This document shows positions 30,513-43,020 of a DNA stretch of 64,000 nucleotides, one piece after another (positions within the stretch are counted from its first letter, which is position 1; each line of letters begins with the position of its first letter). The notes under the pieces are model-generated. The model was not told the DNA's origin, searched no databases, and saw nothing but the letters and a program-made list of their open reading frames with translations. This DNA comes from Wolfiporia cocos (Eukaryota > Basidiomycota > Agaricomycetes > Polyporales > Phaeolaceae). The translations under genes were made by a program, and so were the position numbers. The stretch is from the NCBI GenBank assembly GCA_029448655.1, contig JACCLO010000014.1:186001-250000 (forward strand). Direction: 5' to 3'.

Positions 30513-31154
30513 CAGGGTTGGGCGGGTCAAGGCTTGACCCCTTGACCCTTGACCTGGGTCAATGACCCAGGTCAAGGTGTGATTCTCACGTGATGACAGG
30601 CCTACTATTATAGTAGCGACAATACATTTAATGCTATTCTTCCTGTGTGCGAGCGATTAGGGACCAAACACAATGTGTAATTGAATGGAGCCCACTTGTC
30701 CAACATCCTCAATTAATGGCAGAGGCTGATGAGCATGAAGAAGTCTATGCTCAGCTGTCTGCTCCAAATCTGCCAGAGCACTCATCTACTACACCAATTC
30801 CGATGCACGAGGGACTACTACTGCAAAATCTATTTCAATATCCTTCAGATACACAGATCTTTCTGCATTTTGGACGAGAGGAAATCAACATTTAGACAGA
30901 GAAATGGATTACTCGACTTGCTGAATCTGAACCCTTGATCATCTTGTATCAATCGCATATTAATTACATGCCAACTCACACCTCTACACTACGGACATCT
31001 GTGTCGTCTACACCCTGCGCGACTTAGCGCTCAAGCCACTCGATTGACCAATCACAATCATCTGTTGAGGTCATGCACAAGTCATGCCTTGACCCCATTG
31101 ACCCCATTGAGACCCAGGTCAAACTGGTATCAAACTGGGTCAAGCCCAACCCTG
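30513..31154. mobile_element. hAT-like non-autonomous element (inner, 642 bp)
   Basis: Inverted ends CAGGGTTGGGC on both sides, flanked by an exact 8-bp duplication TCAAATAC (30505-30512 and 31155-31162). Subterminal stretches are rich in ttgacc / ggtcaa words. It is nested in the larger hAT-like element. ORFs inside (30647-30938) have no recognisable product. Confidence 0.78.
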
Positions 31155-31364
31155 TCAAATACAACCTGAGCTGTGCAGTTACTGCAGTGGTATTTCTGTG
31201 TGTTGACTTCAGTCTACAATTTTACTTTCATAAATCAAGAATCAGTGCACCATAACCAATTTTTGGGCAGTACTTAGTATGTTCTGATATATATTGAGTA
31301 GTAAGTACGCTTTTGTTGCAGTTTCTGACATATAAAATTATAATTAAGTCAATAACCACTTGAT

Positions 31365-31535
31365 CAGTCCAGGGCAGGTTCAGACTGGTCCTGGGACCAC
31401 TATAGGACCGTGGTCCTACTTGGGACCGGTCTTCAGTCCGGTCCCTCGGCCTCATTGCCCATGGCAGTCCAGTCCTGGTCCCAGTCCTTGGTCCTGCCCA
31501 AAACATGTAAAAGACGGGACCAGACCAGACCTCAC
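31365..31535. repeat. Right GGACC/GGTCC-rich subterminal region
   Basis: Mirror of the left region at 29135-29340, next to the right TIR of the outer hAT-like element. Confidence 0.72.
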
Positions 31536-31550
31536 AACACTATGGTCATC

Positions 31551-33752
31551 TCACCCACTCCCCCTCCAAAATGCACAGAACATCAAGTATGTGCACTTTC
31601 TTGCCAATAGCACACCAGGCTCATGTCTGAGTGGACTGGCTGTAGATCATGTTCAATATGGTGAGTATATGCGCTGGTATTGACGCATGGCGTGCAGTCA
31701 TCCAGGTAAGCCTTGTCTGCTCCGTAAAGGCTGTACTTGGCCTCCTTACACATACTACAGTAGGGGCAACACCTCTGCCATCTCAGTGGTTCAGCTGACC
31801 TGTAGCAGCTGAAAGCGTGGCTTGTGCCCCTGTGCCAGGTCAGGCCGGTGTACAATAGGGCCATTGGTGTAGCTGGTGTCACTTCTGGGTGACTTAGAGA
31901 GCTGGACAATATGTGCGCCATTTTTTGAGTGAGTCACATACTTTCTAGAGTGATGAATTCAAGTAGATCCTGATATACGCATAGGATCACCCTGATAGAT
32001 TTGCAATTCTCTTTGACGTGCTCAAGTGCTCTGAGGATAGGTTTTTATATTTTCTGGTATGGTGCAAAATGTGGATGCAGTATCCTCTGATAGACTCAGA
32101 AGATGGGATTCGGTGGATTTTGGTATTTTCTGGTAGCTGTTGATAGATTAAAGCAATTAAAAAATGAGGTCTGATATGGACAAGTATGCTCTGATTGAGT
32201 GAGCCTCTGCATATTGGTATGTTCGAGTATCTTGGGATAGTCGCTACAGTTTCAGACAGGGCCGTCGGGTATTTTCTGGTAATTAGTAGTATATTGGAAT
32301 GCTATCCTACTAGCTTGCGGTACGTTACAGTGGCTTCTAGTATACTGCTGGGCGCCTAGAAAAATAGTGAATTCTATGAAGAGTCCAACTTTCGTATCAG
32401 ATCATATCGGGTAGCTACTGATAGGATCTGATACGAGGTACTTTCACTGGGGCGTAGGCCCGAGCGCGTCTCATCGGCCACGCCTGTGGCGTGCCGGCGA
32501 TGGCCGCTTCGGCAGGTGACGCGGAATATTCGCTTAAGCTTTGGAGTGTGCGCTGCCGGCATGTTCAAACCCCAGCGGACCCCTCATGGCTCCCACTCGC
32601 GATCGTCTAGCCTAAGTTGATGGCAATGCCTTCTCAGGCTATACTACAAGCCTGGTGTCCGCGAATGTTGCTACGGGACGCCCGTGTATAATCTCCATTA
32701 GACTAACGTCATACGCATCCAGAGGTGATGGTTATCATGGACACTTCCATGATGATCAAGATTCACCGGCACCTCTAATGCAAAGGTTTCGCGGCGGCCT
32801 ATCCGCCGAAGATTCTCTGCTGCACATAGGCCTAGGGCTGAGAGCCCCAGCTACGAGTCGCCGCGGAAAGGCTGTCCGATTCTCAGCTTGCTCTTGACCT
32901 TCTTTTGAACTCGTGAACTTAACGGCTGCCAAGAAGCAAGCCATCTTTATGCTCACGCTGGTTCTTGAGTTCTGTATTGTCTGCCGAAAATGACCCACGA
33001 TCATGGTGGCAGGAAGTACTCCTTCGCCAGCATAGTCCTCGTGAGTGATCGCCATAATGCCGGTGCGTGATTATGGTCTTCCTTTCCCTCGCAGCTGTCT
33101 GAATGTTGGTCGGACCCCGCTACGACATGGTGCGCTGGCCACCCGCAGGAGATGATGACGAGAGCATCAAATTCACAGTCTTGGCATCTAATCTGATAAC
33201 CCGCCGTGCGACATTCCACCACTCGGGTCCCGAGTCCCGGGGGGAACTTTTCGTTAGATGCGCGAGATTACGCCCCTTCTCTCCTCCTGGAGTACAAGAG
33301 CCACAGACTTTGTAGGGTTTACACCATAAGTATATACGTCAAGGACGAGGATGTTTTACGACACAGTGCCAGCTGACGGTCGTGTTTGCATTCCCAAGGC
33401 TTTTCATCATGCGAGCACATGGTCTTGGTAGAATCATTATGGCGATACTTAACTGCCTACATCCCACGAAAATATCCAGGATCTTCTCACACGGACAGAA
33501 CTCTCATCGGGAGAACCGCAGTTACAAGACTACCTGTGCTGACGAATCTCACATTCTCGATCAACGTCTGCAGAGATTCCCCGGTCATATGATTATACAT
33601 ATTTATAGCATGTATCTGAGTCAAGATTCACGAGGGCAAGATAGAGGTTCTTTGTTTCTTTGCGCAGCTTTGAGACGGACGTCGCTGATCATATATGTAT
33701 TGCGCGTAGACTCTCACCATTCAATGTGACCCAAGTTACACTTAGAGCTGCT
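31551..33752. other. Transposon flank and intergenic DNA, no supported gene
   Basis: 31551-31930 carries the Cys-rich minus-strand remnant described at 28468-29122. 31930-32330 has several copies of a tattttctggta word, also seen (reversed) near 15540-15580, suggesting repeat-derived DNA. 32370-33350 has several short ORFs on both strands, for example minus 33222-33001 with CRTAGYQIRCQDCEFDALVI, but I could not join them into a recognisable gene. Confidence 0.4.
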
Positions 33753-35699
33753 ATGGCGGGGCAACCAATGGATCCCAAACTCGCCTTCACATCTACGTTC
33801 GTTGGCATTCTATTATGCTTCATGTGAGTCGGCTCCCACAATGACTACAAATCCACCGACGTTTTCGCTGCTGAAATCTTCTCCACACAGATTCTATGGC
33901 GGGACTGTCGCTCAAACCATATTCTATTTACACAACTTTCGTCAAGACAGTGTGTTACTCAGATCTTCAGTAAGACTTCTGCTCAACTTTATGCGTAGAT
34001 GAATAATTCTGCTACGCAGGTAATATGTCTCTGGTATGATCCCACGCTGCATTATAGCGAAGATATGCTGACAGGAAAGCAGGCTGCTAGACACTGTCAA
34101 GGATTTCATTCACGCCCAGGTTCGTACAGTGGTATGCAAGTGCCCTCTGATTCTCACTGGTCGAAAGCTTCTATTGTACTGGTTTGTAAACAGTCACGCA
34201 AACCGCGAGGCTCTCTTGCTGCTTCCAATGTAATGTGTACCTGCATATCGCAACTGCGTTCTCTGATATCTAGCCAATCACAGCTCTTATACGGTAATTT
34301 CTTTCTTGGGGTGCTGAAAGCGCTTGTTAATCATCTCTTCCGCAGGTACACTTCATCTTCTCAGTAGGTATCCGGTGTCGAGGTAGATTTCTCAACTTTC
34401 AAGGCTAGTTTCTTATTATCGTATTTAGGCAGCAACGATCTTTATTGTGCAAGGGTGAGGTTCTGTAAAAATCAGATTCTAGCAGACGTGCTGAACCACA
34501 TTGGTAGTCTCTATATGAGAAACATCTGGGCATGTCAGTATGGACGTGCACCGTGAGTAGTTGTTGCAACTGACAACACGATAATCAAGTACTACGCAAC
34601 AGGCAGCTGAGAAAACCGGTCACCGCAATCGGGGTAATGCCTCTGCCTCTTCTGGGATGCAATGTGCTGACGTTTCACGCACTTTAGGCTATTCTGACCG
34701 CGACATCGCTGGGTATGCTAGTAGAATCAGCGTTCGAATGTTAACTCACGGTTGTTTAGTTTGTAGCTTTGGTGAGCATGTGCACTCAAATGGTTTGATA
34801 TTGCTCAACTTAGTTCTTCCGGACCTAGTCGCCGCATATGACATGTATGAGATAATTATTTACTCTGAGTCGTTGACCAATACGTTTCTCGTAGTTTGAG
34901 CAGCAGCACGGATGAATTTGCTATTGCGCGTGTCCAAGTGAGACTCCTCCATTTTCTCTGTTGGCGAATATTGAGCTTCTTTCCAGGTGTCCGGAAGACT
35001 GCAAGGCTACTCAGCGCTGGCGGTAGATGTCTTCATTACGGTCTCACTGTACTTTATCCTGCATGGAGCCAGAACGGGGCACAGGCCGTGAGTGATCAAG
35101 TCTTCTGATTAGAGCCGATGGAAATGAGCAATCAAATTCTAGCACGGAAGACATCTTGTGGAAACTTATTGCCTATACAGTGAACCGTGGCATATTGCTC
35201 TTGTAAGTATCTCTGTATTAATCCAAAAGGAATCAGCAAAATAACGTCTGGAAGTGTCATTCAACTCTTGGTTGTTGTAACGGTGAGTGTCTCCTGATTT
35301 TCTGCGAACAAAGAAGTGTCAAACTGTTTGATGGAAGTACAAACCCAAGGGAAACCAAGCCATGGACGGGATATATTGCTTCTCTGGCACTTGTGAGCAC
35401 TCTTTAAGTCCATCCGATGCAACTATAATTGATAATCGACGATTGTAGTGAACGTCAACACAGCCATGGCCGCGTAGGTTCTTCCAAATGAATAAATCAC
35501 ACTGTGACTCTGATTGAATGTCCACAGCTTGAATGGACGTCTTCTGCTCCAGGAATCGTCTGATTCACCTGAACAATCTGCTGCTCAAAGTTCGTTGAGT
35601 AGCTTTCATGTACGGAGGTCGCCTTCATTGTCGTCCGATCGGTATGTGAATGTCACTAGTAATAACGATCAAGCGAGTCGAGCTAATGTATCAATTTAG
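33753..35699 (+). CDS. DUF6534-type multi-pass membrane protein (intron-rich)
   Basis: Exon 1 starts at ATG 33753 (MAGQPMDPKLAFTSTFVGIL) and splices at 33823/33891 to FYGGTVAQTIFYLHNF, the first helix and loop of the basidiomycete DUF6534 family (usually ..G..QTYxYFxxY). Later pieces fit the same family in order: LLDTVKDFIHAQ, YWFVNSHANREALLLLP (about 34165-34230), AILTATSLGMLVES (34690-34735), IAYTVNRGILL (about 35165-35205), and a final exon LNGRLLLQESSDSPEQ ending in TAG at 35699. These are the recurring helices, the TVNxGxLT-like motif and the LNxR tail of the family, seven-helix-like membrane proteins of unknown function. Middle exon borders are uncertain and the gene could be partly decayed. 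Confidence 0.55.
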
Positions 35700-36465
35700 A
35701 GGTTGCAGCTCTACGGCTGCACCGAAGGAGTTTATCAATGCCGCTGAAGAGACTCGGAAAGAGATTGTAGATTGAATATCGAACAATAATACCAAACCCT
35801 GATATATTCTCCTCGGGTCGATATATAGAACTCATCATGCTGCATTTTAGACTGCTATGCCTTATGTATTCCGTGAGCCGTATGCAAATCCCAAGTTCTA
35901 CATTGCACAAACTTTGTATTGTGGTATCAAACCTTCAAATTTGAGGGTGTATAATCTATGATTTGATCATTTCGCCGAGACTTCAACGAGTTCAGTCTAT
36001 TTCTGGGTGATTGATCGATCGATACCGCAAACTGTGCTCATTAGCATCCGTACAAAATTAGTTATGTGCATCGTGGCGATGCAGTGCCACCTTCTCAGAA
36101 GAGCATGAGAGCATCTACATACGTCGGAGAGACCTCATAATCGATCGTAGACGCTCGAGAAAAAATAGTAATGCTCTCACCGAGCATGAGAAGTCAGTGA
36201 TTCGCGTCACTGCGTGAGACGAGAAGCAAATGCATGCGAAGAATGGTCGTGAAACTCTGGATTCCTTGACTCCATGGGTACTAATCGGTGACTAAATGCA
36301 CAGACTGATAACAAGCAAATCACGGAAGACACCCGCATCTATGGCTGACACTGTATCAGGTAGATACTCCATTTATGGCATTTAACTCAGGCTCCACAAT
36401 TGCAATTGATCTTCCGGAATTACGTCCCGGGGCCTGTGCGGTATACTAGGTCATCTACGCGTTCG
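35700..36465. other. Intergenic, nothing recognised
   Basis: No ORF with protein-like features. A short inverted motif (gctctcaccgagcatgag and similar) occurs near 36100-36200. Confidence 0.5.
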
Positions 36466-37721
36466 CTAGTGTCTTGACAAACCTGCCGTATCGATTGCGG
36501 CAATGTCCTCCGCAGTAAGTTCTGCAAAGTTAAAGAGGTTTTTGATAAGCACCGATATTACTCCAGATGCTAATAAAGAACTCGCCCAAGTCTCCGGCTT
36601 TCAAATATCCTTCCATCCGTTCTTTCCTAGTGCTCGATCTGTCGTAGATATTGAGTAGTTATGTACCAGCATCCAAGTATGCGGGAGACGCGTACGTGAC
36701 AGATACGACACCCTTCTTCCTTGCCCATGCCAGCAGAACTTGCTCTGGCTGTGCACCTAGCCTGTCGGCAATTTCTTTGAGTGGTTTGTCCAGGGGCCCT
36801 CCAGTCTGTCGTGTAATTGGACTGCAATGAGGTGAATCATGCATTTCTTGAGCACTTGAGTAACCCGACGAACATGAGAACGCTATACGCCTCCGTGACA
36901 ATTCCATGCTGGGCCCCAAATGCAACAATTGGTGCCTGGCGTCTAAGGGCATACGGATGGAAGAGAATCTACGTTAAAACAATGAAAAGAATGAGCGACG
37001 AAACAGTACGTTAGTGGAGAGTACTCGCTTGATTGACGACAGGCTTGACTTTGGCAGATGTAAGAAGCGTGGTCAGCTCCTGCACGTTGAAGTTGCTGAC
37101 GCCAATGCTTCTACAGTAAGTGAATGATTGAGTCAAGGTCTGGATCGATTCATGGGATGACTCATACTTTGCCAGCCCGTTCGCTCTGATTTGTTCCATC
37201 TTCGCCCAAAGAGTCGGAATGTCGGGCACCGCAAGGTCGGGGCCGTGTATGAGGTACAAGTCCACATAGTCTACTCCGAGCTATGGTCAGGCACAATATC
37301 AGCCATTTACTCAAAGATCACATATACAGGAGCACGCGTACGTATTCACAGCTATTCCGGATAGACGTATCAATGTCTGCCCGGCCAGAATATTTGGTAG
37401 TGATGTAGACATCCTTGCGAGCGAGTCCGCTCGCACGTAACGCTTCTCCAGCTTCTTTCTCGTTTCTGTATATTTGCGCAGTATCTGCCTGTTATGAGTG
37501 GTATGCTACAAAAGCATCTTAGGACCCCACCTACCAATGTGCGTGAAACCGACAGATAATGCCTGCTTTACCCGTCCGATCGTAACATCGCCGTTTCCCA
37601 GCTTCCAGGTTCCGTATGCGATGTCTGGAATCATAGTACCTATGCACTCAAGTTGCTTCACAGTGGGTGCGAGCATACAGACTTGCATACCGTCACTGAG
37701 CTCTATCGAACCCCAAGGCAT
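36466..37721 (-). CDS. Aldo/keto reductase, eight exons
   Basis: On the minus strand, exons 37721-37535, 37484-37342, 37280-37168, 37110-37029, 36968-36889, 36821-36696, 36638-36553 and 36521-36466 join in frame to 290 aa. The AKR tetrad is present: Asp63 and Tyr68 in DTAQIY, Lys93 in ITTKYSG, and His122 in LYLIHGPD. Other signatures are [49 protein letters not shown] and the C-terminal [10 protein letters not shown]. The enzyme should reduce carbonyl compounds with NADPH in the cytosol. Length is close to the usual 280-320 aa. Start chosen at the first in-frame ATG; an internal Met at residue 12 or 16 is also possible. The intron after exon 4 appears to be GC-AG. Neighbour of a catalase on the same strand, 1.1 kb away. 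Confidence 0.88.
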
Positions 37722-38823
37722 CGTGCCGTAGCGTCAGTCCAGAGGCAACAACTTGAGATGATCTCTGGAGCGTCGCTTCAGGTACAAGATTGCAGTGTGG
37801 TAGATTATATAGCATCTGGGTCTGTATCCATAATCTGTCTTGAATGAACTGCGGACTAGCTCATATCAAGACCCGTGGATTCTCCGTTATAATTCCGCAG
37901 TACACTTCGAAGTTATAGCGGGAGATAGTGATCGTAAGCAGACAGTACCTTCTACAACTCAGAAAAAGACTGAACACTACTAGCGTTCATGATCAGCTGC
38001 ACAGGCACACCTATTCCGTCTGCCTGAGCCTCGATACAGTGATTATGTTACCTAGAAAGCCGCGCAGAGGAACTTTCGGCATACTCCGCTATTGTGGCGT
38101 TGTTCGGCTACAAACTTATGTAAGCTTGCTACTAGTAGCTCAGGTGATGACGACACGGACGCGTACGTGCGTTTATGTAAACTTTGGTAGTGCACATATC
38201 TTGCAGAATTCATGATCTGATGTCGTACCCTATCAATGTCTTCAACGCTTTCATAATCATCATATTTGATAGCTGGTGGATCTCTCTTGATGAGAAGCTG
38301 AATGGATTGTGACTAGGTATAAAAAGCTCGCAGAAAATGATGCTCTGTGAGAGGAAACAGAGCAAATCGTCAGAAATACAGTCAAGAAGTTTCCTGTAGC
38401 GATAACGATATTGAATGAGCTGGCTTCAATTCAGAGTACGACTATAGCACTGCTCGAGTGACCTCAGCTCATACCTTGTCACTGTGGTAAGCCACGGGGC
38501 ACAGCGCTCGCACAATTGTATGAATGAATATGTGCCTTTCCTCTCGTGCAGCCGGATACTCTGACTCCGCTGTTCGACCTTACATGTACGATGCGGTTAT
38601 TTAGGATCATCGATTATGATTGCGAGGTCGGACAGCAACATACGTTTCTTGCAGGAACGCCTACGCGATGTGCGATCTGCTACTGATTACATCTCTGAGT
38701 CCTACAATCTCGCGATCTTGCGTTTACATAAAAGTACACTGCAGTGCGACGTGCGTGCGATCTATTCCGACAATGATTCTGCTTGAGCTTCCTGACCCTA
38801 TAGCACTATCCATATGCACCATT
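37722..38823. other. Intergenic region between reductase and catalase genes
   Basis: 1.1 kb with no convincing ORF. It should hold the 3' end of the catalase transcript and the promoter of the reductase, both read leftwards. Confidence 0.5.
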
Positions 38824-41644
38824 CTAATAGACAACCTTCGACACCAACCCGTCCAGCTCGCGCTCGTAGCAACGATGCTTGCTAACCTCGAACGCGAACT
38901 TCGATGCAAAGCCCTTCTCGTCTTGGCTGATCTTAAGAGTGTCCGCGGCGGACGAGCCTGCATCGTATTTCCCGACGGTGACAACTCCGTACGAAGTGAC
39001 CACGTTGTCGTTGTTGAGGTCCGTGGCATACTCAACACCCGGAAGCTGCACAGCTCCACGAAGGAAGGCAACCGCTACGAACGAGCATCACGCGGAAGCG
39101 TACCTCGTCAGGCCGCTAGTCGCACAAAGCGCAGCATGACTACATACCTTCACCCAGAGCCCCGATCGCTTTGCAATGCCCAAACGCCTCCCTGACCCAG
39201 TGCAGAGTCCTTCCGTTCTGCGCCAGTTTCTGCACATGTTCTGCCCCGCTGGGGATAATGCACGCGTCGTACATCGTGCTTCTCTGGCCCTCAAAGTGAT
39301 GATCCGCCCATACATGGACACCGGAAGCCGCGCTCTGTCCTTTGGGATAGATCTTACCTCTGCGCGGACCGATGATCCACGTCGTCGCTTGGCCAGCCTT
39401 AAAAGCCGCACGAAGACCTTCGACCTCCGCCATATCGAAACCGTCCGCGATGAGGATGGCGATCCTCCTCGAGACGATCGTCGGCTCTTTCGGCGCATAG
39501 TATAGCTGCGAAAGCGACTTGCTCGACTTGCCGTGATTCGGACGCGCGGGTGCTTCGGGCACAATTCCGCCTACGTTCTCGGCGATCTGCTTTGCGAGGT
39601 TCAAGTCGATGTTGTTGAGCACCTTCGAGTACGTCTCGTAAACAACGGGATCGTCGCAGTGGCTGAGCTCGAACGAGATCGCTGAGATCAGATGAGCCTT
39701 TTCGTAGTCGGTGAGAGAATTATAGAACAGCTGCGCTTGATTGTAATGCTCCTGGAACTTGGCGCTGAGAACACGCTGCTTGATCCCTTGCACCTTCTGT
39801 CCGCACCTATGGCGTTCAATGTCAGACCGCAACCGACCGATCATCAATGCTCGCACTCACTCCGCATAACCGCCCTCCGAGACCGGAACAGGTTTTCCGA
39901 TGCCTTTCCGGTTTGGCCAATAGTTGACATCGCCCTTGGTGATCTTGTGTCTCATAGCGCCGTCACGCTGATGATTCAAGACAGGGCAGATCGGTCGGTT
40001 GATCGGCAATTCCTCCCAATTGACACCCAAGCGCGTGATCTGTGTGTCGAAGTACGAGAAGTTCCGTCCCTGCAAAAGCGGGTCGTCGCTGAAGCCGATA
40101 CCGGGAACGACATGAGACGTGCAGAACGCCGCTTGTTCAGTCTCAGGGAAGTACTCGTCGACGGTCCGGTTCAGCACCATCTCGCCGATAATCTCGAGCG
40201 GCACCAGCTCCTCCGGCCAAACCTTGGTGGCATCAAGGATGTCGAAGTCAAAGCCATGCTCTTCCCCCTCCGCAATGGTTTGAATCGCAAATTTCCATTT
40301 GGGATATGCTCCGTTCTGAATAGCTTCTTGGAGGTCCTTGCGATGGAAATCTAGATCGCGTTAGTTACGATGACAGTTCCCGTCTTCTATGCGCTCACTT
40401 ACCAGGATCCTGGCCTCCAAGCTTCAAAGCCTCGTCCCATACGAGACTGTGCACTCCTAGCTCCGGGATGAAATGGAATTTCACAAAGTGGCGTTCCCCC
40501 TTTGCATTGATGAGCGAGTACGTGTTGACACCGAAGCCTTGCATCATGCGGTACGAGCGTGGAATGCCGCGGTCGGACATGACCCACATGATCATATGGG
40601 CCGCTATATGCGTTCGATACAATTAGATAACAATTGCACAAACAGCAGCATTCACGTACATTCAGGCTGGAGTCCAACGTAGTCCCAGAAGTTGTTGTGG
40701 GCGCTTTGCCCTTGTGGCACCTCATTATGAGGTTCGGGCTTTACGGCGTGGACGAAGTCAGGAAACTTCATCGCTTCCTGAATGAAGAACACCGGGATGT
40801 CGTTCCCCACGATATCCCAATTTCCCTCCTGCGTGTAGAACTTGACAGCAAAGCCACGAACGTCACGCACGGTATCCTGGAAAGTAACGCAATTAGTTAT
40901 GGCGTTCCAAGGCATTTCAGTATTTACTCACAGCACTCCCTCGGGAGCCTTGAACCGTACTAAATCTCACAAATACTGGCGTCGTCCTCGAAGCGTCGGT
41001 GAGCACCGGGGCGTGCGTGTACTTCGATGCCTTGCTGTCGAATATCCTGAAATACCCGTGAGCGCCAGCTCCACGGGCATGAACCACTCGCTAAGTCGGC
41101 TGTTTATCAGCTGCACTTCGAACCCGGGAAAGGCCGACGTACCTCGGGAATGCGCTCATGGTCAAAGCGATGAATCTTTTCGCGACCTATCTGAAAGCAA
41201 ACATTAAAATCGGTTCGCACACACGCTGCATTCGGCTGCAGTACCAACCTGGTCAGTCAGGAGGGATGGTCCGGTGTGAACTCCATCCTGTGCCTTCAAC
41301 CTGAGCAAGCGTGTCAGTGTATATGCTCGCGAGGTAGAAAACGATATGCAGAGAGGTCAGCGGCCATCGAGGCGTCGATGAAGTCATGCAAGGCTGACTA
41401 CCTCAGGTTTCAGGTGCATATATCGATAGTAGACAGTGTGACTCAACGCTACGAGAAAGTCCGAAGGAATATTGTGCACTTACCAGTTGTCGGTATCAGA
41501 GACAAAGACACCATGATCGGTGGTCAGACCCTTGGTAGGCTTCGACACGGGATCTGTGATGTCCTTCTCAAGGTCTGCAATTTTGGCATTGTCCGTCGCA
41601 GCGACGTAGATCTGCTTGGCTGCATCGGTGATTTTGCTAGCCAT
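38824..41644 (-). CDS. Large-subunit catalase with C-terminal DJ-1/PfpI-like domain, nine exons
   Basis: Minus-strand exons 41644-41484, 41300-41249, 41190-41143, 41090-40932, 40876-40660, 40603-40403, 40350-39861, 39806-39148 and 39053-38824 join in frame to 738 aa. The catalytic His is in [14 protein letters not shown] (residue 91), the Asn in [12 protein letters not shown] (165), and the haem-ligand Tyr in [12 protein letters not shown] (about 380). Also seen are [18 protein letters not shown] and [11 protein letters not shown]. The C-terminal 170 residues carry [19 protein letters not shown] and [20 protein letters not shown], the flavodoxin/DJ-1-like domain that marks clade 2 large catalases. 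It decomposes hydrogen peroxide as a haem tetramer. No signal peptide is seen at the start [18 protein letters not shown]. The gene is intact. The several ORFs on the plus strand here are its antisense shadows. Confidence 0.95.
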
Positions 41645-42332
41645 AGGGGAGCTCGAGGGAGTACAGATGGAGGTACGGGTATAGAAGAAACTGGGTGACG
41701 AGGTGGACGCGCCGTCTTATATACTGGTCATGTTGGCAGCTGACAGAGTGCGTGCTTCGAAAAGACTGCGTCACCGCTGCGTCGGTGAGGTAGCGCATCA
41801 GCCCCGTATTTGGATTGCATAGTTGGCGCACGCATCGCAGTTCGGCCTTTGGCGACCGGTCCGTTTCCAGGAACTGGCCTATCTGTTGTTTATAACAGCA
41901 GGAGTCTGTATATGTCCCTTGAATTTGAAGTACGCGCGGAGAGAGGGGAGTGCTCAAGCCTGGTAATATGGGCGGTCGCATCCGTCGATTACTACGCCTT
42001 CCATGAATGGTATCTTGCGAGCCAATTACGGAACGAACTGTAATGGCTGTCGACGTCAGAAATCGAAATCTCGTTAGGGTCGACGTCATCCGGCCCACGT
42101 ACGCCAAGTCTCAGGATGACTTGTCCACTTCGGTGGATTGTAATGCAGAGCGCAGATGATATATACGTGCTTGAGGATACCGCATTTACATAAACCAGCT
42201 GGTCAGATCTTGATATTTTATTTTTAGAGCCCCTGCAGGGCAATGTCACGCGTTACCTAATGTGACACATGTGATGTTATCCTCCGTCGCGCGTCAGTTG
42301 TACGAATCAGCTGCCATCGCAGACTGCAGCTA
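41645..42332. other. Catalase promoter region
   Basis: About 690 bp upstream of the catalase ATG without a supported gene; sequence tcttatatactgg lies about 70 bp upstream of the ATG and may serve as TATA-like element on the minus strand (reads cagtatataaga). Confidence 0.45.
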
Positions 42333-43018
42333 CAGTTGACTATCTAGTAATGCATACCGTTGGTCCCCGGATTTTGCTATGCATTATGAGGTGTTATGCG
42401 TGATCAGATCCGTGACATAGTGTGACTTATTGTGATCATATGTGACTTCCCCGCGCAGGTACGTCACGCTCTGTCACATCAACATCGCAATTGAGTGCCA
42501 CTATACGTCTGCCGAACTACTGCTATCCTGCCAGTACCTATCTAGCGTGCTCTGCTTTTGTGGATCAAAGTTAATGTGATGTAAATGGTCTCGTAGCTTC
42601 TGCAACTGCTGCTGGAGAACAAGTACCGAGACACCCTCAGCTTCTGCAAACTGAGGACAGAACAGTCATGAAGAGTGAGATTGCTTCGTGCTTATTTTGT
42701 TGGCTTGACTGCTGAAGACCTTGGCTCTTTGATGGCGTCTGGTGGCTTTTCCTCAGCAGTAGGATGGGCATAGGGCTTCTTTGCAGGGCACGGTTTGCGC
42801 TTCCGGTCGTCTGCTGACGAAGTCACACTATACTATGCGTGCACTAAATTACCAAATATAGCAAATCTAATAATGCATAACCCCAACTTCGGGCATGCGT
42901 TATGCAATATCAGAAATTTATGCATAACACCTTGGGGACGAGATCGGTCCCCGGCTCAGGCTATGCATTATGAGATCATATGCATTACTAGCTAATGCAT
43001 TACTAGATAGTCAACTGT
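42333..43018. mobile_element. Tc1/mariner-type short element with TA duplication (686 bp)
   Basis: Perfect inverted ends CAGTTGACTATCTAGTAATG on both sides, each next to a TA dinucleotide (42331-42332 and 43019-43020), which is the insertion signature of Tc1/mariner and pogo elements. The inner ends share a second motif (tccccgg..ctatgcattatgag). On the minus strand near 42650-42510 a short open stretch with KQSTLDRYWQDSS looks like the tail of a DDE transposase, so this is probably an internally deleted derivative. Confidence 0.75.
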
Positions 43019-43020
43019 AG

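Larger units (their letters stand above)
29131..31542. mobile_element. hAT-like non-autonomous DNA transposon (outer)
   Basis: Inverted ends TAGTGTTGCGAGGTCCGGTC (left) and TAGTGTTGTGAGGTCTGGTC (right, read backwards), flanked by an 8-bp duplication CGGTCATC / TGGTCATC (29123-29130 and 31543-31550). Both subterminal regions are rich in GGACC/GGTCC words (29135-29340 and 31365-31535). It contains a gypsy solo LTR (29658-30364) and a second hAT-like element (30513-31154). No transposase is seen, so it is non-autonomous. The 8-bp duplication and TAGTG start fit hAT elements. Confidence 0.75.

Noticed and set aside
38620..39505. Long plus-strand ORFs across this region
   Set aside because: Antisense of the catalase C-terminal exons, which join in frame with family motifs.
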